Below are positions 9,661 through 22,107 of a DNA stretch of 64,000 nucleotides, in pieces. The notes under the pieces were generated by a model, which did not search any database, was not told the origin of the DNA, and worked only from the letters and a program-made list of their open reading frames with translations. The stretch is from assembly GCF_033958435.1 (NCBI RefSeq), contig NC_134152.1:19814001-19878000 (forward strand), in the 5' to 3' direction. A program made the position numbers and the translations under genes. Each line of letters starts with the position of its first letter. Within the stretch, counting starts at the first letter, position 1. This stretch comes from Carettochelys insculpta. Taxonomy: Eukaryota > Chordata > Testudines > Carettochelyidae.

Positions 9661-10765
9661 TATTAAACATTCCACCATGGCTAGGCAGATGATGTGCAGT
9701 GATCTCCACTTACTACACTAAACCCAATCAACTCACTGTTCCCTGTGCTCCCTCTACTGATTATTCTCACCAGCAAATATCTCCCAACATCTGAAGGAGC
9801 CAGATCTTGCAAACCTTTATGCATGTGATTCACTTAAGTAGTCAATAGTAGCCAATGAAACTACTCTCGTGAAGTTGGGACTTGAGTGTTTCCATTTTAA
9901 ATTCCTGAGTCTCTTTAGCGCAGGGACAGGTTTTTACTAGAATCCATGCAGTGCACTCAGGTGTCATAGCCCAGGCATTGCCACAATACAAATATTTATA
10001 AAATGCATCTGGATTTTAAATAAATCTCAACAAGTTGTGTGGGATGGGTGTTTAATGAGTAATTAATCATTACTAAGTGCCAATTAAATAGTGATGAATA
10101 AATAAGTCATTTGTTTGGTAGCAGTAATATTAAAATATTACAACATGTGCCTGGGTTTTTATTTTGCTATTTATTATTGTTAGCTTGGATAGTATCTCTC
10201 TCTCTCTGATCATCTTGGGGTCTTCTGGAAAACCTCCACTCTGGGGGCTTTTTACAGACAGCAATGTTTAAGCTTCTTAGAGATACACCTGAGGCAACAT
10301 TTCCCTGCCTCTGCTTGGTTAAATTATTGTCTAGTCTGGGTCTGTGTGAGATTAATAATATTCAGTTCTATAGTCTCATGAGGACATGGTGCAAAGAATT
10401 CCTCATAATACATTCCTATTATATACTGAAGGTTCTATCCCTGGAATCACAAATGGACTTGCAGGCTTTGCTTGTAGGTTTCTCTTTTTCACCCTCTCTA
10501 CAGTATTTTTACTGCTGATTTTTCTCCAGTGCATTTGTAGCTAGTCCCTGGCCCCTACCACGCCCTGCTGTTCTTCCATTCCTCTTGTCAGGCAGTGGTC
10601 AGTAAGTCACGCTGGCAAATGCATGTGCCCGGCAAATAAAGCTGTGTTGGACATACTACTCTGGCCATCAAGTGTTGTGGGAGACATGGGCAACTCAGTC
10701 ACTATTGCATACCAGGGACTAAATGATACACACACCTCAGTCAGTCCCTGGGATTTTCATGGACA
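9661..10765. other. Unassigned AT-rich sequence
   Basis: Nothing coding or RNA-like is recognised. There is a short CT-rich run near 10195-10208. Confidence 0.5.
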
Positions 10766-10767
10766 AA

Positions 10768-10900
10768 GGTTTGGTCCAGTGGCTCGAGACCTAGAAATCT
10801 GGATTCTATACCCAGTTCTCCCACTGACCTACTGTGTGACCTTGGGCAAGTCACTTCATCTCCCTACAGTTTGTCATCCCCAACTGTAAAGTGAGTATTG
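10768..10900 (-). mobile_element. MIR SINE fragment
   Basis: TGTGTGACCTTGGGCAAGTC near 10835 followed by CTCCCTACAGTTTGTCATCC is the reversed MIR core (family pattern: GGGCAAGTCACTT, then CCTCAGTTTCCCCATC). Confidence 0.8.
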
Positions 10901-11174
10901 TGGCTTGGCACGTTTTTGAGCCCAAGGGATGAATAAACTTGTATAATGTAGTACTGCAGCATTCTGCCCATCATCCCAAAGAAGGAGTTGTACCACCGTG
11001 AACCCCAGTTCTTCTTGCCCCATGTAAAGCTAAATTTAGACACAGTGGGGACAGCCGATCAAACTAGCCTTTCTAAGGGCATGCCTACATGAATACTACC
11101 AGCATGCTGCTAACTAACTGTCTGGTTGAATCCCAGGGCTGCACAATGAGTATTGTATATTGCCATAGTGTGGT

Positions 11175-11315
11175 TAGAAACAGCAAAGGCCTGAAATCCA
11201 GGATACCTGAATTCTATTCCAGAACCCTGCCACAAACGCATAGCCTCTTCACCTCAATTGCTCCGGTTGTAAAAGGGAAATACTATAAAGCCTCATTAAT
11301 AAAATGCATTCAGCG
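11175..11315 (-). mobile_element. Possible MIR fragment
   Basis: CTGAATTCTATTCCAGAACC, then CCTCAATTGCTCCGGTTGT and AAAAGGGAAATACTATAAAG, resemble a worn reversed MIR. The hallmark GGGCAAGTC block is replaced by unrelated sequence. Confidence 0.4.
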
Positions 11316-12384
11316 TGTCCAGTGAAAGACACTGCGATGCAGAGTCATGACCTTGCAAATGAAAAGCTTCCCATTGGTTTCTATGGCCTTTGGACTGGGA
11401 TTGTGGTGCTGACATCAGGTCTTAGACTTACAAAGTGTTAAAAATAGCAAGCGTAAAATTGAAGTTGCATCCTCCATTGAGTACCTTGTACTTTAATATT
11501 CAGCGCATGAAGCACTTAACAGACCAGTTACAAAAGCATGACAATGGATCTACTGTAGCTCTCCATATTTGGGCTTATACTTAAATGCATTCACTGCAGC
11601 TGAAATCTAGGCCTTTTCTTCTCAATAGTGGCTTACTGGATATGGGGGAGGGTGAGCTTGAAATATAGGAAACTTTCGGATTGCAGCTCAACGGATGGAA
11701 GTGAAGGATCACAGTATCAAAGACATTGTTCAATGGGCTGTCATCTTCCATTGGAAAAGCTGAGGCTGTATGCAGCAGCTGTCCAGTGTGAGAGAGCAGT
11801 TCAAAATGTATGCCTTACAGGTTCCCAGAAACTGACCCAGTAAATCTAATCAATTATAAAATCAATGTAATATATGGAACTTGGGCTAATATTCTGGACT
11901 TATCCCACTTCAGAACAGAACAGAACACTTGTCAAATCCGGTGAGGTTCCAGATGTTGTCTTCCTAGCTTCATTTTTTTGAAAAAGTTATCTCCTCTATG
12001 AAAAGTAGTTAGCAGTCTGCTTCACAGCTTATTTTATTTCATGGTACCTAATTGTTCTACAATATCCATGTTCCATAATTCTTGTGATGGTGGTGATGTG
12101 AAGGGTGAAATCCTGACATCAGTCAAGCCAATGGCAAAATTCCTAATGACATTATGGCATGTGGGGTGGGGAGTTAGGTTTAGTGAAATCCTTTCGCCTT
12201 ACCTTTTCTAATCTTCATTTTTTAAAAAATCTTCTTAGCCCTTCAGACATGACATGTACACTCAAAGTGCTGTTTCTTACCCTGTATGTAGTGTACATGG
12301 GTTTATAGTCAGCATGCTCACCTTTGTGTGAGTTTGGTACTTTAATGGTCCTAGCACCTTGTTTTCTGTACAATTTTTAATGTA
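11316..12384. other. Unassigned sequence
   Basis: I recognise no feature in this stretch. Confidence 0.5.
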
Positions 12385-12555
12385 ATTGCCCTCAGGGCAA
12401 CCTAATGAGGTAGGGAAGTGCTGTTATCCCCCTGTTACAAACAGGAACTGCAGCACAGTGACACACTGACTAGCCCAAAATCATAAGGAAGTTTGTAGCA
12501 GGAGCTGAGGCCTGTTCTCTTTAGTCCCAAGCTAGCACCCTAACCACTGGGCTTT
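12385..12555 (+). mobile_element. MIR SINE
   Basis: Reads in MIR order: AATGAGGTAGGGAAGTG, TTATCCCCCTGTTACAAAC, CAGCACAGTGACACACTG, CCCAAAATCATAAGGAAG, then the tail CACCCTAACCACTGGGC. MIR is an ancient CORE-SINE found across amniotes. Confidence 0.75.
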
Positions 12556-12850
12556 AAAGCCTTTAAAAATTGGAAGTGAAATCCCACTGAGGAAACAGAA
12601 AGGAGCATAAACTCTGGCAAGTCAAGTAGAAAAGACTAATTATGCAACTTAAAAAAATTTGGAAGAGTAACTCACAGAAAAGAATCACAAATTAGCAGCC
12701 CATTTTAAAGTAGAGCAGAATCAGGAAGTTTGCCAAACCATCTGTGGGTCCACAGGACAATTGAGTCATTGCTTCAGGAAATGGCACAGTGTGTTTGCTC
12801 TCTTTGTTGTCTTAGCAGCTGCACTACTGTTTCAGCAGGCCACTTACACA

Positions 12851-13231
12851 GGAGCCATTGACAGAACTACAAAATTTTGTCTACAGACGTCTCTGTCGAC
12901 AGAGATTTGCCAACAGAATCTCTATCGACAGAACATGTCCACACTTAATACAAGCTCCCCCTGTCGATACCCTCTGCTGTCAGAGAGTGGCCAGAACAGC
13001 CAGCTGGAAGCTCTGCAAACAGGGCAGCCCAGGGAACCAGAAGCCATCTCTGTTAACAGACTGTCTATAGAGGTGCTATGCCTCAAAATTTCAAGACATA
13101 ATTCTGTTGGGAAAAAGGCTGCATTCTGTCAACAGATCCTAGACAGAACACGTTTGTAATGTGGGTGTTCACTAGTTTTGTTGACAGAGGGCCTCTTCTC
13201 CAGACAAAACTTTGTAGTGTAGACACAGCTG
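12851..13231. mobile_element. Palindromic DNA transposon, TGTCGACAGA type
   Basis: The right end TTTGTAGTGTAGACACAGC is the inverse of the usual left end of the palindromic group. The left end is worn (CAGAACTACAAAATTTTGTC). Internal motifs CTGTCGACAGAG (12893) and CTATCGACAGAAC (12921) repeat in both orientations. The open frame 12761-13159 spans its left edge and has no domain. No clear target duplication. Confidence 0.6.
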
Positions 13232-15310
13232 GACAGTCTACATCAATGGCCCTTGAAATAACCGTGCAAGAGGCAACAGGAAACTGGGAGTATTCCGCTT
13301 CTAAGGGACCATGTGCCAACATCATCCTGGTAGGTGCCTAAAGATGCTCATAGGTGCTGCAAGAGATTTTTCAAAAGCACTAGCTGCCTAACTTCCATTG
13401 ACTTCAGTAGGAGTTCAAATCTGTACTTTTAGGATCATGAACACCTTTAAACTCTAGCTCTTAGGATGTGAATTAAAAATGTCCTCAGACTGCAGTTTTC
13501 ATGGAACCACATTAAGCTTCAATGCACCTCATCCAAGTACTTATTGAAAAATAAACTTAAGTCCCTTGGAAATCAATGTGACCTAAGAGCAAGTTTAAAG
13601 TTAGGTGTATGATAAACTGCTGTGCTGAATAGGAATGGCCTTCACATTCAGGAGAGCTTTGGTGAATCAGAGCCATGGAAACATGTGCGTGCACTGAATC
13701 TTAGTGAAACCTCTAAATATGACCTTAAAAGGGTTACAAACAGCAAAAAGTAGTTTCTAAATTTTATTTGTATTAAATATTGAATAGCCATAGTCCGAGG
13801 TTTCATTGAAGGTTGTGTGTGTTTGTTTGTTTTGCCTTTTACTTCTTCTTTTTTACTTTATGAAGTCTAACTATTGAGGGGACACACAAAATGCTTTAAG
13901 GAATTTTGATTGGACCTTTATAAATACAGGAAAAATTGGGAAGTATTTAAAAAGAGTTGGATGAGCAGCAATTGAAACATTTCCTAGTTAAATGTAAGGA
14001 AGGAAAAGGAAAGGAGAGTACACTGCAGTTATACGGTGATATAGAGATTACTAGAAGCAGAAGGTCTTTAAAAATATGGAGTACAATATCTAGTGCAGAA
14101 GGTTCTGAGTCATAAAAGTAAGTTAAAGAAACAATTAAAGAAGCCAAAGGAAATACTTAAGGTCAAACTGCCAACAGTATTTTAACTAACACTAAAGGAT
14201 ATTTCAAATGTATTTACTAGAGAAAGAAAGAGACAATTGTTTCACTAAAAATGATTGTGGGGAATGCAGTGGAAGTAGGCTGGTATGAAGAAATGGCTGA
14301 TTTGTTAAATTGCTTCATGCTTTAAGGAGGGGAGAGAGACTCATAGGACTAAGATCATGCCTCAATGGAGGAAACTGAAAGTGAGTTTTCTGGCAACAAT
14401 TGGAACAGTTATGAAATTCCAGTTAGGCTGAATCTCTCTCTCTCTCATACACACAGAGAGAGGGGGAAAGAGGGAGAGGCAAAAACTAATGAAATCTGGG
14501 GAATTATTTGAAAATATTTGGAACTTCATTAGCTTTCACAAATTCACCATCATTTCAGGAATGGGAAACAGGTAAATACTGCTCATCAACAGTGGGACAG
14601 AATACCCAGCAAATCTTGTAGCAGCTCTGCTCTGAGGATCTGAGATGGTTCAAACTCATCCCAAGTACTTTGCACTATTTAATTTCAGAGAGTGGGTCAC
14701 ATTAAATAACCTACAGGGGATGCATTGGTACCAAAGAGAGTCTTAAAATAGTGAGCATGTTCTAGAGGTTCCAATGTGGCTCCACAAAAGCATTCAAAAT
14801 TATGAAAAAAATAAAAAATTACCATTTGCCTACCAGCGAAGAGCTTAATAATCAAGAAGAGCAAAAAAGTCAAGGAATCTGAGAGAACTGTTTCGCTCCA
14901 AGGTTAGTAATGCAAAGTTCACAGTATGCAATAAGACTTGGGAACTATAGATAAAGTGAAGGGAAAGATACAGCCTCAAAGCAGATTCTTGAAGGTAGGA
15001 TCAGCTTTAAGAGCCTTGAGCTTTAAAAGACTTGATATTTTTGCCTTGAGCAAAGTGACATTTTCCTGCCCATTTCCTCCATCCTCTGTGAATTCTGCCA
15101 CCTGACTAGCTAGAGATCATGGGCATTGAGAGAAGATGAATCCAAGAATGTTATGGCAATATTACCCTGAGGATCCCTGAGATACTATGAGCAGCTGAGT
15201 AGAAAAGCTTTAGCATAGGAGTGAGAGTGAAAAGACCTATGGCCAAATTCTGGTCTCACTTAAACCCGTGTTTACTGGGATAATGGCCATACACATAGTC
15301 TGAATTTATA
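13232..15310. other. Mostly unassigned; possible ancient CR1/L3-like remnant near 14100-14340
   Basis: Between 14100 and 14340 a broken plus-strand frame hints at residues typical of the region just before the CR1-like reverse transcriptase (TANSILTNTKGYFK, then a short acidic stretch). This is weak. A CT/AG-rich simple repeat lies at 14436-14480. Nothing else is recognised. Confidence 0.3.
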
Positions 15311-15314
15311 CTGC

Positions 15315-15500
15315 ATGAAAAAGACAAAATCTATCACTTAAATTCTATTACTGGCTTTGCCAGAGGCCTCCTTCTTTGTGAACCAAGTCACTTAAATCCT
15401 CCATGCCTTAGTTTCTTTGTACTTTAAATGTGGACAATATGAACCTACTTTGCACCTAGTGGAGGGTAAAAGGACTGTGGCTAGTAAAGTACTTTGAAAG
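15315..15500 (-). mobile_element. MIR SINE fragment
   Basis: GAACCAAGTCACTTAAATCC, CCATGCCTTAGTTTCTTTGT and AGTAAAGTACTTTGAAAG follow the reversed MIR order. Confidence 0.6.
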
Positions 15501-15646
15501 CTTACAACGCAAGACACCATAGTATTTTTTTCTCAAAGGACTCAAAGTGGTATGTATACTCCACCTTCTTACCCCAAGACCAGGTGGCTCAATGGCAAAT
15601 AGCTGGCCATGGAGCTGTTCCCCAGAAGTGAAAGGACGGATTCTTA

Positions 15647-15935
15647 GGCTACTTCTACACTATCCTGGAAAATCGACCTGCTTGGGGTTGATCTTCTGAG
15701 GTTCGATTCCATGTGTCTGGTATGGACATGTGAAATCAGCCTCTCAGGGGCCTCAGCTGAGCCCTATATTCCTCACAAGACATGAGGTGGTCAATAGGAG
15801 AAACTCTCCCATCAACCTTGTTCAGTAGGAAGAGTCAAGTAAGCTCAGCACAGATAGGTCGATTCTAGCTATGTAATTGCCGTAGCTAGAACTGCGTATC
15901 TGGGTTGACTTACTTTGTCTAGTGTAGACATAGCC
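15647..15935. mobile_element. Palindromic DNA transposon
   Basis: Left end GGCTACTTCTACACTA and right end TAGTGTAGACATAGCC are inverted with two mismatches. Flanking triplets are TTA and TAA, so the duplication is imperfect or the boundary is TA only. The element at 37787-38083 has similar length and ends and may be the same family. Confidence 0.65.
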
Positions 15936-15939
15936 TAAA

Positions 15940-17719
15940 AATGAAAGTATGAAGGTGAAGACAGAAAAGTATTTGAGTCTCGCAATGTAACAAAAGCCTT
16001 TGAAAATCATCAGCTCTCGAAAAACGTCTCCAAACTGACATGACGACTCTTGGGAAGTGAATTTTAAGTTTGCTTGTATGAGTTTTCACACTAGAAATCT
16101 GATTCAAAGACCAATTCAGGGAATAGAAATAGTACCAGAGGCGTATGTCACAAATCACAGCTAACCAACACAGTGTGACTTTTCAAAACCCATGGCAAAT
16201 TGTTAATACAGACTGAGGAAAGGTGTATATCTGAATGCATATATGTGAGCAAACAAACAAAAAAAAATACAGTGAACAAATTCAATTGCAAATTTGAAAA
16301 AAAATCACAGTTTGCTAATTAACATTCCATAAACAAAACAAAACACACATTAAATCAGCCACTGTAAATGGTAACCTGCTTTGCTCTAACTCCGTTTCAG
16401 GAGACATGTAGTATGTATATATATGTCCAGCAAACCAGTACTAGAAATCTAAATATTGGGACAAAATTGTCATTCCGTCTCTTCCAAGCACTACTGAAGA
16501 CTTTTATAAAAAACAAAAGCACCTACTATGGGAATCAACTTTGTTCAAAAGCCCCAAAATAAAAAAAAGGTGGGTGGGAGATAGAGATGTTATGACATGG
16601 TGAGAATAACTGATGTGGAAATACTGTAACATTACTGACACAGAGGAGGGGAAAAAAATGTTATGTTTGGGTAATTACTGGGTCTCACTGCCAATGCCAA
16701 GATGTCACTAACTAAGGAGGAACAACTGATTGAGTGGGTGGGTGAGCAGTAAATGTGTCAGTGTGCAGGAGTGACATCTGGAACTCCAGCAGATCTGTCA
16801 CGACAGGCCACCATTGGCATATTTAGGTTTATAAGAAGACATGTAGCAAACTACCTGTAACTTGAGTTTAAAACTTAATTTCTTAAAATGAACTGTTGTG
16901 ACCACATAAATCAACTTTCAGCAGGAGTGGCATAAATTTGCATGATTAATGAAAATTCCACATACAGCTTTGGGAAAGAATGAGAAGAGAGAATAAGACA
17001 ATGTTTTCAAAATGCATGTGTATGTGTATCTACTGGTGGTGTGGTTTACAACAAGTAACCCTCCTTTGATGTTTTCTGATACTCCTCCCTGGTGCAGTTG
17101 TGCCCTCATCGAGGAGCTTTCTTCCCCCGATGTTCAATGCAGATGACCTTTTAAATCGGGTAGAGACTCAGAGCTGCTGATCTAAAGGGGCCATTTTGAA
17201 CTGGCTGCTGCATCACTCTCTCTTCTAGATGGGAAGTGCTCCTAATAATGCCTGTTGTTTTTACCTCAGGAGATATGTTATCAGCTGAGCTAATTTTCTA
17301 TTTCTCTAATTAACTCTCTGTCAGCTAATACAATGCTGTTCTCTAGGATTATTGGTATTAAGTGCAAGCATTCAAAAACCAGGAGATTCGTTTGAAATCA
17401 TGAGATTGTAATTTTTTTTTCAGATCCTGGTTAGCTTTGAACTTTTAAAAAGCTTTAGCACTGGAGTGAGAGTTAAAAGTTCAAAGCTAGCAGGGATTTA
17501 AGGTCTGAGGGTTTTTTTTCTATTTTTTTTTCAAACTTTTCTCCACGCCAGTGGCACTTGCTTTCATAGTTACGTAATCACATGATTTCAGGACCTGAGT
17601 AATTAGAAAAAACACCAGATATCACTAGATTTAGGATAAAATTTCAAGATTTCACAACACTGGGTTCATTGTGACTAGGTTTTATAATAGAAATACAGTC
17701 TTGTACTCAAGGGAAGGAT
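15940..17719. other. AT-rich unassigned sequence
   Basis: No repeat family or exon recognised. The part 17110-17350 is less AT-rich and free of recognised repeats; it is noted as a low-confidence candidate for conserved non-coding sequence only. Confidence 0.4.
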
Positions 17720-17870
17720 GATTGTAGTCAAAGCACAGAACTGGGACTGAAGAGCTCTAGATTCAATTCCTACCTCTGTTGCAGACTTCATAGGTGAATT
17801 ATGACTTCTGTGCCTCAGTTTCCTACCTCCAAATTTGAATTACGCCCCCAGGCATATTCTGAAGATAAAT
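17720..17870 (-). mobile_element. MIR SINE fragment
   Basis: GGGACTGAAGAGCTCTAGAT, then TTCAATTCCTACCTCTG and TGTGCCTCAGTTTCCTACCT, are the reversed MIR body. Confidence 0.7.
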
Positions 17871-18026
17871 CCCCCATTAATGTCTGCAAGATACTTTGAT
17901 ATTATATACGAATAGAAAAGCACAATGCTTTCTTTGAATAGCATTGATATTTGGCCCAGTCTGTACTAACAGAGCTCACCTATACAGCATAGATTCTGAA
18001 AGGCAGGGATTCATATATTTCTTTAC

Positions 18027-18223
18027 CAATGTTCCCTGTAAGCTGAGTGCTTCAGCAGTCTCCCTGGAGAAATTCAGGTGCAGCTGAGCTGATTAGCAGA
18101 GCACCCATAGCCTCCCACAACTGGGAGCATTTGTTTTTACTGGTGGTGTACATCTGCACATGCCATGAAGCACATAACAAAATTTATTCTGCCCATAGAT
18201 GGAAGAGATTACAAGAAACACTG
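18027..18223 (+). mobile_element. hAT-like short element, copy 2 of 3
   Basis: Begins CAATGTTCCCTGTAAGC and ends TTACAAGAAACACTG, inverted ends of the CAGTGTTCCCT kind. Flanking octamers TTCTTTAC (18019-18026) and CTCCTTAC (18224-18231) match at 6 of 8, fitting the 8 bp duplication of hAT elements. The inner block GAGCTGATTAGCAGAGCACC is shared with the copy at 53349. Confidence 0.65.
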
Positions 18224-18460
18224 CTCCTTACCCCAGTGGGGTTGTTGGGTTCAGGTCTGTAATTAGCAAAGATGGAAGCTGTGTATGTACCCATTTGTCC
18301 TAAACACAATCTCACCATATAGGATGTCTCCATTCAGGGCTATATTTAACAAATATAATTTCCTTTCAAAATGAATATATATTATCCAGTAGTATTTGAA
18401 CCTGCTTCTGTTTGAAATAAGATGAATCTATTAAATTAAAGCAGCTGTATATATGAGGGG

Positions 18461-18486
18461 GTGTTGTTGTTGTTGTTGTTGTTGTT
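18461..18486. repeat. (GTT)n microsatellite
   Basis: About eight uninterrupted GTT units. Confidence 0.95.
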
Positions 18487-19174
18487 TTAACTAGGAATCT
18501 ATCCATTTCATTGGTATTGCTTTAGAGCCATAGAAAATTAATCTTCAATAAGGAGTCATTAAGACAAAATGCACGCCAATATATCAAAGCATTATTCCCT
18601 CAGTGACTTCCATAGATAATTTCTGGGGCTCTTATTTCTTTAGTGAAGAAATCAGGGTGAGGTGTATTTGCTGAAAATGAGTTTTTGGAGCTCGTAATAC
18701 GTGTGAGGAAAAATAAGTATTTGTGCACCCTGGTCCAATACGAGATCATGTTTAATAATTTCTGGAGTAGATCAGTACTGTAGAACTATGTGATTCTTAA
18801 CAATAAAATGACCCCCAACACCTTCTTTTCCGAGGCCACTGCCTCATCTCCTCTGCACGGAAAGGTGCTAAAAATTGTAAGAAAATGTGTAATTATGTGT
18901 GCCACAGTTCATGGCAACTGCACTTGTATGCCCCCTTGTAATCCTTGTATTAATGGTCCAATAAGGCTCCAGATTCCCCACTTAACACCTCTCCTGGGTG
19001 GAGACCTGCAAGTCTCTCCCCCATAACCAGGTTGTTTCTAGACTGCTTGGTTTCCTCATTATGCTGTGATATCCCCAGGAAAAGACAGACTGCCTCAGCC
19101 AGCCTTTTTTCGCCTTCTCTTACGCTGTGTAATTGTCATGGTTATATGTTCACACACAGACTGTTCTAAGCAAT
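18487..19174. other. Unassigned sequence
   Basis: No recognisable gene or repeat; the small open frames lack domains. Confidence 0.5.
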
Positions 19175-19177
19175 CAT

Positions 19178-19859
19178 GGCTACGTCTACATGTGCACGCT
19201 ACATCGAAATAAGCTATTTCGATGAATAGCATCTACACGTCCTCCAGGGCTGGCAACGTCAATGTTCAACGTCGAAGTCGGGCAGCACCACATCGAAATA
19301 GGCGCTGCGAGGGAACGTCTACACGCCAAAGTAGCACACATCGAAATAAGGGTACCAGGAACAGCTGCAGACAGGGTCACAGGGTGGACTCAACAGCAAG
19401 CCACTCCCTTAAAGGGCCCCTCCCAGACACACTTGCACTAAACAGCACAAGATACACAGAGCCGACAACTAGTTGCAGACCCTGTGCATGCAGCATGGAT
19501 CCCCAGCTGCAGCAGCAGCAGCCAGAAGCCCTGGGCTACGGGCTGCTGCACACGGTGACCATAGAGCCCCGCAGGGGCTGGAAAGAGAGCATCTCTCAAC
19601 CCCTCAGCTGATGGCCACCATGGAGGACCCCGCTATTTCGATGTTGCGAGACGTGGTTTGTCTGCACGTTCCCTACTTCGACGTTGAACGTCGAAGTAGG
19701 GCGCTATTCCCATCCCCTTGTGGGGTTAGCGACTTCGACGTCTCGCCGCCTAACGTCGAAGTTAACTTCGAAATAGCGCCCAACACGTGTAGCCATGACA
19801 GGCGCTATTTTGAAGTTGGTGCCACTACTTCGAAGTAGTGTGCACATGTAGACGCGGCT
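19178..19859 (+). mobile_element. Non-autonomous Harbinger-type element, copy A (682 bp)
   Basis: Left end GGCTACGTCTACATGTGCAC, right end GTGCACATGTAGACGCGGCT; CAT on both sides (19175-19177 and 19860-19862). The arms carry repeated CGTCTACACG-like boxes and TTCGAAATAG/CATCGAAATA motifs. The centre (about 19380-19620) is not palindromic. It holds the leader TTAAAGGGCCCCTCCCAGAC and an ATG at 19495 starting MDPQLQQQQPEALG, matching the start of the transposase relic at 7696. The element therefore looks like an internal deletion that kept the promoter side and first codons of a transposase gene. Confidence 0.8.
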
Positions 19860-19862
19860 CAT

Positions 19863-21190
19863 ATGTATCTTTAAGATGGAGGCAATGCAGAGAATGTAAG
19901 AAAACAATACAACAACCTGCACACATGTTCATAAGCTCACCCTTTTATGCCAACAAGAGACTTTTTTGGTAGTTAATCCTCCAAAACCCAAGATGTTCAT
20001 ATGTGGCCACAAAGTCCTCCCAGCCTCAGCCAAGAACCAATCTGCTCATGAATCTAAGACTCCTCTTTGGGTCTTTGAAGCAACTGTGAGTACCTAATCA
20101 GCCAAACAGTGGGCTTCTGTTCAAGGCACAGTTTCAGATGGATTTGGGCATGACAAGGTCCCCCCGGGACAGTCCCCTGGAACTGAGGTACCACCGAGCC
20201 TTCTGCCCCCCCAGCCTGGGCTCCCCATGCCATTATGCTGCTATGACAATTGCAGACCAACTTCCAGTTGTACATTTCCACCATCATTCACATACGTTGG
20301 GACAAACTGAGCTGTGGTTACATGCAGGCTCTCTGACCAGCCAAATCAACAGCAGACAGGCTAAAGCTGAGATAACCAGGCATACACCCCTCTGGACTAT
20401 AAATCCAAGAACACATCATCTTTCACTGAAGGTGGAACTGTCCAGCATAAGTTCATGGAATTCATGACGCCCCACTCCCAATGTGAAGAGGAATATGCCT
20501 CAGCCCTTGCCTCTTCAACTACAATTTCCTATGCACTTTACTCCAACTCATTGGTTCAGATAGAGCAAAAACCAGTTTATTAACTACAAAAGATAGATGT
20601 TAAGTGATTGCCTAGTAAACAAACAAACAAAAACAACCTAAATGTAAGACACTAGAAAGGTAGGATAGGATTAGCCCAAGGATACATGCAGGCTGCAGAT
20701 TCTTACAGAACAAGCTGGATTTTGCATTACAGCTTTGAATCCCCAGGTCTTTCATACACAAGCTAAATCCCTGTTGCCTGGGTCCAGTCTTTGTTCTTTG
20801 GGTGTTTCTGGAAAGCTTCTTGGATGGGGCATGAAGAACCACAGATGGTGTTGCTCCCTGACTTGTACAGCTTTAGCATTGGGCAGGAACCTTTTGTTTT
20901 AAACTTCCAGACTCGTGCATGGAAAAATTACATCTCATGAAGAAGTCCAGAGACTTGTGATCGAGTCACAGTTCCTTGTAGAGTCATAATGTTTACTTAC
21001 AACAAGCTGGCCAAAAGGCTCCCAAGAAGGTTAAGTTAGTCCATGATCCACTGCATTTGTTAGGCCATTAGCCCAGTCTGGCTTCTTCAGTGTTGTACCT
21101 GAGGCAGAATTTGAGACAGAGTTCTTCTCAGGATGCAGTTGCCATTTGGGAACTTGATGGGAGACAAAGTATAAAACAGCCTGGCTGGGG
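19863..21190. other. Unassigned sequence
   Basis: No repeat family or exon recognised. An AACAAACAAACAAAAACAA low-complexity run lies near 20618. Confidence 0.5.
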
Positions 21191-21198
21191 GCACACAG

Positions 21199-21455
21199 TA
21201 ACATAAGAACATAAGAATGGCCGTACTGGGTCAGACCAAAGGTCCATCCAGCCCAGTATCCTGTCTGCTGACAGTGGCCAATGCCAGGTGCCCCAGAGAA
21301 GGAGAACAGAAGACAATGATCAAGTGATTTATCTCCTGCCATCCATCTCTTGCCCTTGTACTGAAGGCTAGGGCACCATACTTTACCCCTGGCTGATAGC
21401 CATTTATGGACCTAACCTGCAAAAATTTATCGAGCTCTTTTTAAACCCTAATAGA
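21199..21455 (-). mobile_element. CR1 LINE 3' end
   Basis: GTAACATAAGAACATAAGAA, GTCAGACCAAAGGTCCATCC and CCAGTATCCTGTCTGCTGAC are the reversed CR1 tail. The copy stops near 21455. Confidence 0.85.
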
Positions 21456-21638
21456 GTATGGTAACAGAGTAAATTTACATTAGATTTTGAATGCTCAGAG
21501 AACCTATCTCTTTACAAATGAGGCAGCACATTTTAATGGCCCTTTATAGCTGCAATACCCCTTTTTTAAAATAATGGTACATTCTGTGTCCCTTGCTGTA
21601 AAGAAACACTTTTGCAGCCGTCTGATAGCCAATGCCTG

Positions 21639-21654
21639 TATATATATATATATA
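21639..21654. repeat. (TA)n microsatellite
   Basis: Eight TA units. Confidence 0.9.
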
Positions 21655-22107
21655 AATAATACCTCAGTAAATTCCATCACTTATACAATGCATTAAACAT
21701 ACTGGGTATTGTAAAAGAAAATACTAATAAAAAGAGTATAAAAGCAATAAAGTTCAAAGAAACTATATTTCCTTATTTATAACAAGATTTATGTTCACAT
21801 CCCTTTGGTGTGTGTTTTTTATTAAAACTTGTATTACTTTCTTCCATCATTCCAATTACATCTTACTTAACCCTAAGCACCATTCTAAATCCAAAATAAT
21901 AAGAAAAAATAACAGATCCAAAAGACCATATATCACTTCCCCAAAAAGACAGGAGGGAATAACAAGAATTCAGCTTGAGGAAGAGATACTATTTGTTTGC
22001 ATAAAGTTAATTTGAGATCTGAAGATATTCCTGAGTCTAGCAGTGTTTGTCATTTTAAGAATTGGGACAATTGCTGTGGGTGAATTAAATGTTCTTTCTG
22101 GTTAAAG

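Noticed and set aside
19222..19838. Two overlapping open frames with alanine and glutamine runs, repeated at 22914-23530 and 29113-29666
   Set aside because: They lie wholly inside the non-autonomous Harbinger-type element and cross its inverted arms. Only the short MDPQ start has a plausible origin, in the transposase gene.
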